A DNA stretch of 64,000 nucleotides. Source: JAZOTK01 sp045534775. GTDB lineage: Bacteria; Bacillota; Clostridia; RUG12999. Of the stretch, positions 59,481 through 64,000 are shown piece after piece. The notes below the pieces were generated by a model. That model was given only the letters and a program-made list of their open reading frames with translations, did not search any database and had not been told where the DNA came from. The translations under genes were made by a program, and so were the position numbers. How positions within the stretch are numbered: position 1 is the first letter of the stretch; the number at the start of each line of letters is the position of its first letter. The stretch is from the NCBI GenBank assembly GCA_045534775.1, contig JAZSKI010000049.1, positions 1-64,000 of the forward strand, read 5' to 3'.

Positions 59481-60386
59481 TTACTTTTTCAACCACCTGC
59501 TTAAATCGGGGGTTTCTTCAGGTTTAAGCCACGTTATATTATTCCTTTTAAACCACGTGAGCTGCCTTTTTGCATATCTCCTGGTTTCCATCTTTATTTT
59601 TTCCGCCAGCTCCTCCTCGGTGTAAACGCCGTCAAGATAATCCAGTACTTCCTTATAGCCTATGCCCTGCATAGAGGTATTTTCTCTTTTGCAGCCCAGT
59701 CTTACGCATTTTTCCACCTCGGCTATCAGCCCCTGCTTCATCATTATGTCAACCCGTCTGTTGATACGGTCATACAAGATTTCTCTGTCATATTCTATCG
59801 CAAACTCCGCCGTATCATAAATCTTCGGTGATTTTTTTGAGGTTTCTATCTGCTTTGCCATGGTTTTTCCCGTATTTTCATAAATTTCAATGGCACGGAT
59901 TACCCTTTTTATATTATTGGGATGGATATTCTCAGCACTTACGGGGTCAATTTCCTTTAACCTTTCAAAAAGCGCTTCCTTGCCGCAGCTTTCATAAAAG
60001 CTTTCAATGCTTCGGCGGATTTCGCCGTCGGTTTCGATTTCTCCCGACAAAGCTATGTTATTCATTACCGTGTTGATATAAAGACCTGTGCCGCCTGCTA
60101 AAATCGCAATTTTACCGCGGCTGTGAATATCGGCAATCGCTTTATGCGCCGCCTCGGCATAGTCCCACAGACTGAAATTCTCCGTAGGCTCTACAATATC
60201 AATAAGGTGATGAGGCACGCCTTCCATCTCCTCGGCAGTAGGCTTGGCGCTTCCTATATCCATATGTTTATATATCTGCATAGAATCGGCAGAGACTACC
60301 TCGCCTCCTACAGCCTTTGCAATTTTTACTGCCAGTGCGGTTTTTCCGCTTGCCGTTGGGCCTTCAACTGCTATTAACGGTATCAT
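59481..60386 (-). CDS. miaA: tRNA dimethylallyltransferase
   Basis: A 301-aa enzyme that adds the dimethylallyl group to A37 of tRNAs reading UNN codons. GPTASGKTALA (near residue 9) is the P-loop, DSMQIYKHMDIGSAKPT (near 34), ILAGGTGLYIN (near 96) and the C-terminal ALL...KRQLTWFKRN region are diagnostic. It begins one base after mutL ends. Confidence 0.95.
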   Translation of the reverse strand: MIPLIAVEGPTASGKTALAVKIAKAVGGEVVSADSMQIYKHMDIGSAKPTAEEMEGVPHHLIDIVEPTENFSLWDYAEAAHKAIADIHSRGKIAILAGGTGLYINTVMNNIALSGEIETDGEIRRSIESFYESCGKEALFERLKEIDPVSAENIHPNNIKRVIRAIEIYENTGKTMAKQIETSKKSPKIYDTAEFAIEYDREILYDRINRRVDIMMKQGLIAEVEKCVRLGCKRENTSMQGIGYKEVLDYLDGVYTEEELAEKIKMETRRYAKRQLTWFKRNNITWLKPEETPDLSRWLKK

Positions 60387-60387
60387 A

Positions 60388-62214
60388 TCATTTTATCCTT
60401 TTAAACTGTTTTTCTATAAACTGCCTGTCCATAATTATCCACGCCGGTCTGCCGTGGGGGCAGGTAACGGTTTTTTCCGTTTCAAAAAGCCGCCTTACCA
60501 AATCATCCATTTCTGTGTGCGTTAATTTTTTGCCTGCTTTTATTGAACCTCGGCAAGCCACCGTATGCAGTGCCCTTTCTTTTCTTGCTCTGCCTGCATC
60601 CATTCTTCCGCTTTTAAGCGAGGCTGTGATTTCGCAAATCACGTGGAGTATCTCCTCCACATCCATGACCTCGGGAACACCGCGTACCGCTACATCATTT
60701 TCACCAAAATCCTCTGTTTCAAAGCCTATTTCGGTAAAAAATCCCACATTCTCAGCCCAGATGTTTTTTTCTTCCGCTGTCAGCTTCACTATAACAGGAA
60801 GCATCAGCATTTGCATATTAATCCCGCTTTCTTCCCATTGCTTCAGCAATTTCCCGTAGGTAATATGCTCGTGCGCCGCGTGCTGGTCTATCAGCAACAA
60901 CTCGTCCTTTCTTTCGGCAATTATATATGTGTTAAATATCTGTCCTATTATATTATAACCTATTTCCTTCTCCAGTTCAACCCCTAATTGAACATAGTCG
61001 GTCTTTTTTTCTCTTATCTCTTGTTTAATTTCCGACCTTTCCGGCATTTTTTCGCTTAAATCCACCATTTTTATCGGCATCTGAGCCGGTTTTTCTTTCA
61101 CGTCTTCGGCGAACACGAATACTCCTGTTTTAAAGGGGTCTCTTACCGACCTTTGCGGGGTTTTAAACTCAACTGCCGAAGCCGGCACTGTTTCCGGTTT
61201 CTTTTCCGCTTCCGTCACCTTGGGTATAACAGGCGTTGCCAGGGCATTTTTCACCGCCCAGTAAACACAGCTGTAAATTTTTCTGTCGTCAGAAAATTTA
61301 ACCTCCAGCTTTGAGGGATGGACGTTTACATCTACAGCTTCAGGGGAAATGTTCAGTTTTATAAAGCAAACCGGATGAAATCCCAAGGGAATTAAACCCT
61401 TGCAGGCTTCCTCCGCCGCCGTTTGCATCATTTTGCTCACAACCGGACGATTATTTACATAGAAATACTGCATAGCACGGGTTTTTCTCACATATACAGG
61501 GTTGCCCACAAGACCTTTGACCGCAATTCCGCCGTCATTATAATCAAGCGACATCATCTGAGATGCTGTCTCCTTACCAAAAATTGTATGTACCGTATTT
61601 TCCAGACTTCCGTCTCCCGCTGTAAACAGCTTTTCTTTACCGTCAGAAATAAATCTGAAGGATACCTCAGGGTGGGCAATGGCAGTTTTGCGAACTACCT
61701 CCTCCACATAGCCCGCCTCCGTTGAATCCTTTTTCAAAAACTTCATTCTTGCAGGTGTATTATAGAACAAATCCGTTACTTTGATAGAAGTTCCTGCAAA
61801 GCCCGGTGTTTCCTCGGTGTTCTCTATGTTCCCACAGTCTGCCCTGCAGGTCATTCCCATATCAAAATCTGCCGCTTTGGTATAAAGCTCAACCCTTGCG
61901 ACAGCGGCAATGCTCGCCAGAGCCTCACCTCTGAAGCCTAAGGTATATATGGCATCCAAATCCTTCGGGGAAGATATTTTACTTGTGGCATGACGCAAAA
62001 AGGCAGTTGGCACGTCTTCCGGGTGTATTCCGCAACCGTTATCGGTCACTTTTATGAGTGACATCCCGCCGTTTTTAATCTCAACCGTCACCATTGCCGC
62101 ACCGGCATCTATTGAATTTTCAATCAATTCCTTCACCGCCGAGGCCGGGCGTTCCACAACCTCGCCTGCCGCTATCATATTCGCCAAATCCTTATCAAGT
62201 AATTTGATAAACAT
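60388..62214 (-). CDS. mutL: DNA mismatch repair protein MutL
   Basis: A 608-aa MutL with the GHKL ATPase (IAAGEVVERPASAVKELIENS split, DNGCGI, GFRGEAL) and the C-terminal nicking endonuclease domain of the Gram-positive type. The endonuclease motif reads DQHAAHEHITYG: the first Glu is kept but the last, in the DQHA(X)2E(X)4E form, is Gly. The later ACRGSIKAG and CPHGRP segments are present. It lies between mutS and miaA. Confidence 0.95.
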   Translation of the reverse strand: MFIKLLDKDLANMIAAGEVVERPASAVKELIENSIDAGAAMVTVEIKNGGMSLIKVTDNGCGIHPEDVPTAFLRHATSKISSPKDLDAIYTLGFRGEALASIAAVARVELYTKAADFDMGMTCRADCGNIENTEETPGFAGTSIKVTDLFYNTPARMKFLKKDSTEAGYVEEVVRKTAIAHPEVSFRFISDGKEKLFTAGDGSLENTVHTIFGKETASQMMSLDYNDGGIAVKGLVGNPVYVRKTRAMQYFYVNNRPVVSKMMQTAAEEACKGLIPLGFHPVCFIKLNISPEAVDVNVHPSKLEVKFSDDRKIYSCVYWAVKNALATPVIPKVTEAEKKPETVPASAVEFKTPQRSVRDPFKTGVFVFAEDVKEKPAQMPIKMVDLSEKMPERSEIKQEIREKKTDYVQLGVELEKEIGYNIIGQIFNTYIIAERKDELLLIDQHAAHEHITYGKLLKQWEESGINMQMLMLPVIVKLTAEEKNIWAENVGFFTEIGFETEDFGENDVAVRGVPEVMDVEEILHVICEITASLKSGRMDAGRARKERALHTVACRGSIKAGKKLTHTEMDDLVRRLFETEKTVTCPHGRPAWIIMDRQFIEKQFKRIK

Positions 62215-62234
62215 AATCTATCTTCCTCCTTCCG

Positions 62235-64000
62235 TTACATTTTTTCAAGGTCTTTTTTTAGGCTGTAAAGCATTGACAGTCCTTCAATGGGTGTCAGGGT
62301 ATCAATATCAAGGTCTTTGATTTTTCTCACAAGCTCCAGCTCTGCCGACATTTCAAAGCTCATCTGCGGTTCTTCAGCCACCGTCTTTTTAGGCACAGCC
62401 ACCGCTTTGTCCTTCTCTAAACTTTTAAGGATTACCCTTGCACGTTTTACAACGTTTTCGGGAAGTCCCGCCAGCTTTGCCACTTCAACGCCGTAGCTAT
62501 CATCTGCTCCGCCTCTTACAATTTTTCTCAGGAAGATAATATCTTCTCCCCTCTCTTTAATGGCAACGCTGTAATTCTTCACGCCTTCCATACTGTTTTC
62601 AAGCTCCGTAAGCTCGTGATAATGGGTAGCAAAAAGGGTTTTCGCACCGCAGGTTTTCCGGGATGCAGTATGCTCTGCCACCGCCCAGGCTATAGCCAGC
62701 CCGTCATAGGTGCTTGTTCCTCTTCCGATTTCGTCATATATGATAAGGCTTTTCGGTGTAGCATTTTTGAGAATCGAGGCTACCTCACTCATTTCCACCA
62801 TAAAGGTACTTTGTCCCGCCGCCAAATCATCTGATGCTCCGACCCTTGTGAAAATACTGTCACAAATGCCGATGTGTGCCGAGGTCGCAGGCACAAAGCT
62901 TCCTATCTGTGCCAGAAGAGCGATGCTTGCCACCTGCCTCATATAAGTGGATTTTCCTGCCATATTGGGTCCTGTTATGGTAAGAAGCCTATCGGTAGTA
63001 TTGTTTAAAAAGGTGTCGTTTGGTACAAACATCTCCTCCGACAGTCTCTCGACTACGGGATGTCTGCCTTGTTTTATGTCTATAATATCCGATATATCAA
63101 CCGTAGGCTTACAATAGTTATATTTTACCGCCACCTCAGCCAGAGAAGCAAGACAATCCAGAATACCTATTGCCTTAGCTGTCTTCTGAATACGCTCGCG
63201 ACAACTGCCTACCTTCTCACGAATTTCCTCAAAAAGACTGTATTCAAGCTGCATACTCTTTTCGGATGCACCCAAAAGCTTTTCCTCAATCTTTTTAAGG
63301 TCATCGGTTATATATCTTTCTCCGTTAGTCAGGGTCTGTTTTCTTATATAGCGGTCGGGAACCCTTTCAACATTGGATTTTGAAACCTCTATGTAATAGC
63401 CGAACACCTTATTGAAGCTTACCTTAAGATTCCTGATTCCCGTGGCCTCCTTTTCCTTTGCCTCAACTTCCGCAAGCCAGCCTTTTCCGTCACTTAAGGC
63501 CCGTCTGTATTCGTCCAGCTCTTCGCTGTAATTATCTCTTATTATGCCTCCCTCACGGATTGTAACGGGAGGGTTGTCGCAAATACTCTTTTCTATGAGC
63601 TCACACATATCCTCCATAGCATCCATAGATTTGTACAACTCAGTTACGATTGTACTTTCACATGCTCCGATTTCAAAAATAAGGGAAGGCAACATTCTGA
63701 ATGATGTTTTAAGTGCAATTAAATCTCTTCCGTTGGCACTGCCACAAACTACCTTTCCGATAATTCTTTCCATATCCGATATGTTTCTGAGCAAATCTCT
63801 TACATTTGAGCGCAAAATCACATCTTCAACAAACTCTTCAACGCCATCAAGGCGTTTGTTGATACTGCCGTAGTTAATAAGAGGCTGTTCCACCCAATTA
63901 CGAAGCCTTCTGCCTCCCATAGAAGTCTCGGTTTTATCAATAACCCACAAAAGACTGCCTTTTTTGCTTTTATTCCTCATCGTTTCCGTAATTTCAAGGT
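62235..64000 (-). CDS. mutS: DNA mismatch repair protein MutS (5' end beyond window)
   Basis: Only the C-terminal about 588 residues of a protein of some 870 are in the window; the frame is open through base 64000 (LEITETMRNKSKKGSLLWV). The connector, lever (SKSNVERVPDRYIRKQTLTN split), and ATPase are seen: Walker A TGPNMAGKSTYMRQVA (split), IFTRVGASDDLAAGQSTFM, Walker B LIIYDEIGRGTSTYDG and the HYHELTELE region. A stop at 62235 is 20 bp before mutL. The N-terminal mismatch-binding domain is missing only because of the window edge. Confidence 0.96.
   Translation of the reverse strand, partial: LEITETMRNKSKKGSLLWVIDKTETSMGGRRLRNWVEQPLINYGSINKRLDGVEEFVEDVILRSNVRDLLRNISDMERIIGKVVCGSANGRDLIALKTSFRMLPSLIFEIGACESTIVTELYKSMDAMEDMCELIEKSICDNPPVTIREGGIIRDNYSEELDEYRRALSDGKGWLAEVEAKEKEATGIRNLKVSFNKVFGYYIEVSKSNVERVPDRYIRKQTLTNGERYITDDLKKIEEKLLGASEKSMQLEYSLFEEIREKVGSCRERIQKTAKAIGILDCLASLAEVAVKYNYCKPTVDISDIIDIKQGRHPVVERLSEEMFVPNDTFLNNTTDRLLTITGPNMAGKSTYMRQVASIALLAQIGSFVPATSAHIGICDSIFTRVGASDDLAAGQSTFMVEMSEVASILKNATPKSLIIYDEIGRGTSTYDGLAIAWAVAEHTASRKTCGAKTLFATHYHELTELENSMEGVKNYSVAIKERGEDIIFLRKIVRGGADDSYGVEVAKLAGLPENVVKRARVILKSLEKDKAVAVPKKTVAEEPQMSFEMSAELELVRKIKDLDIDTLTPIEGLSMLYSLKKDLEKM

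Overview
The window reads as chromosome of an anaerobic Gram-positive bacterium of the class Clostridia, probably a gut or rumen type. The evidence is a five-gene [FeFe] hydrogenase operon, the ylm/sepF/divIVA division cluster, SpoIIIE/FtsK, MutS2, RqcH, class III fructose-bisphosphatase, an AbrB-like regulator, clostridial-type NifS/NifU, and surface proteins with S-layer-homology (SLH) repeats together with the pyruvyl transferase CsaB that such repeats need for wall anchoring. Base composition is low to moderate GC and housekeeping codon use looks uniform. I saw no rRNA, tRNA, CRISPR array, prophage or insertion sequence.

Layout. 0-5 kb (+): a small conserved protein, nicotinate phosphoribosyltransferase, two related cyclophilins (one a lipoprotein, one fused to SLH repeats) and argininosuccinate lyase. 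5-13.6 kb (-): an RNase M5-like Toprim protein, an hndABCD-type hydrogenase operon with an orphan ATPase and a near-consensus Rex operator, then PHP, LUD and MATE genes. 13.7-21.9 kb (+): a double-AbrB regulator, UppP, MutS2, a membrane protein, PgeF, a radical SAM protein, an acetyltransferase and NifS/NifU. 21.9-30.5 kb (-): an ABC exporter, a large SLH protein, an eroded ilvD, a TIGR04076-rhodanese-sirtuin set, a PAS protein, an AlkD-like protein and a frameshifted AraC/PocR regulator. 30.6-34.3 kb (+): two broken carbohydrate-active genes and an intact DMT transporter. 34.3-38.6 kb (-): QueA, RqcH, a degenerate reading frame, a palindromic repeat element, a small membrane-anchored protein and a four-helix-bundle protein with a hairpin-rich leader. 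38.6-41.4 kb (+): a GtrB-like glycosyltransferase, a multi-pass membrane protein and ribosomal protein S20. 41.4-64 kb (-): DUF378, a probable 6S RNA, DUF1292, RuvX, a glycosyltransferase-CsaB fusion, FBPase, FolD, YgiQ, FtsK, an amidohydrolase, IleS, DivIVA, YlmH, YggT, SepF, YggS, an HlyD-like protein, MiaA, MutL and the 3' two thirds of MutS.

How the parts connect. The SLH proteins and CsaB point to a pyruvylated secondary wall polymer as the surface anchor. The hydrogenase operon looks controlled by NADH/NAD+ ratio through Rex. The stretch from about 26.6 to 33.4 kb is decaying: an ilvD with lost start and internal deletions, a beta-helix glycosidase reduced to its two ends, a barrel hydrolase with a frameshift and an amber codon, and a regulator split at a run of seven A. 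Neighbouring genes on both sides are intact, so a sugar-utilisation locus and a biosynthetic gene seem to be in the course of loss. Many start codons were moved downstream from the longest reading frame because the Shine-Dalgarno sequence sits inside the apparent N-terminus; those choices are explained per gene.
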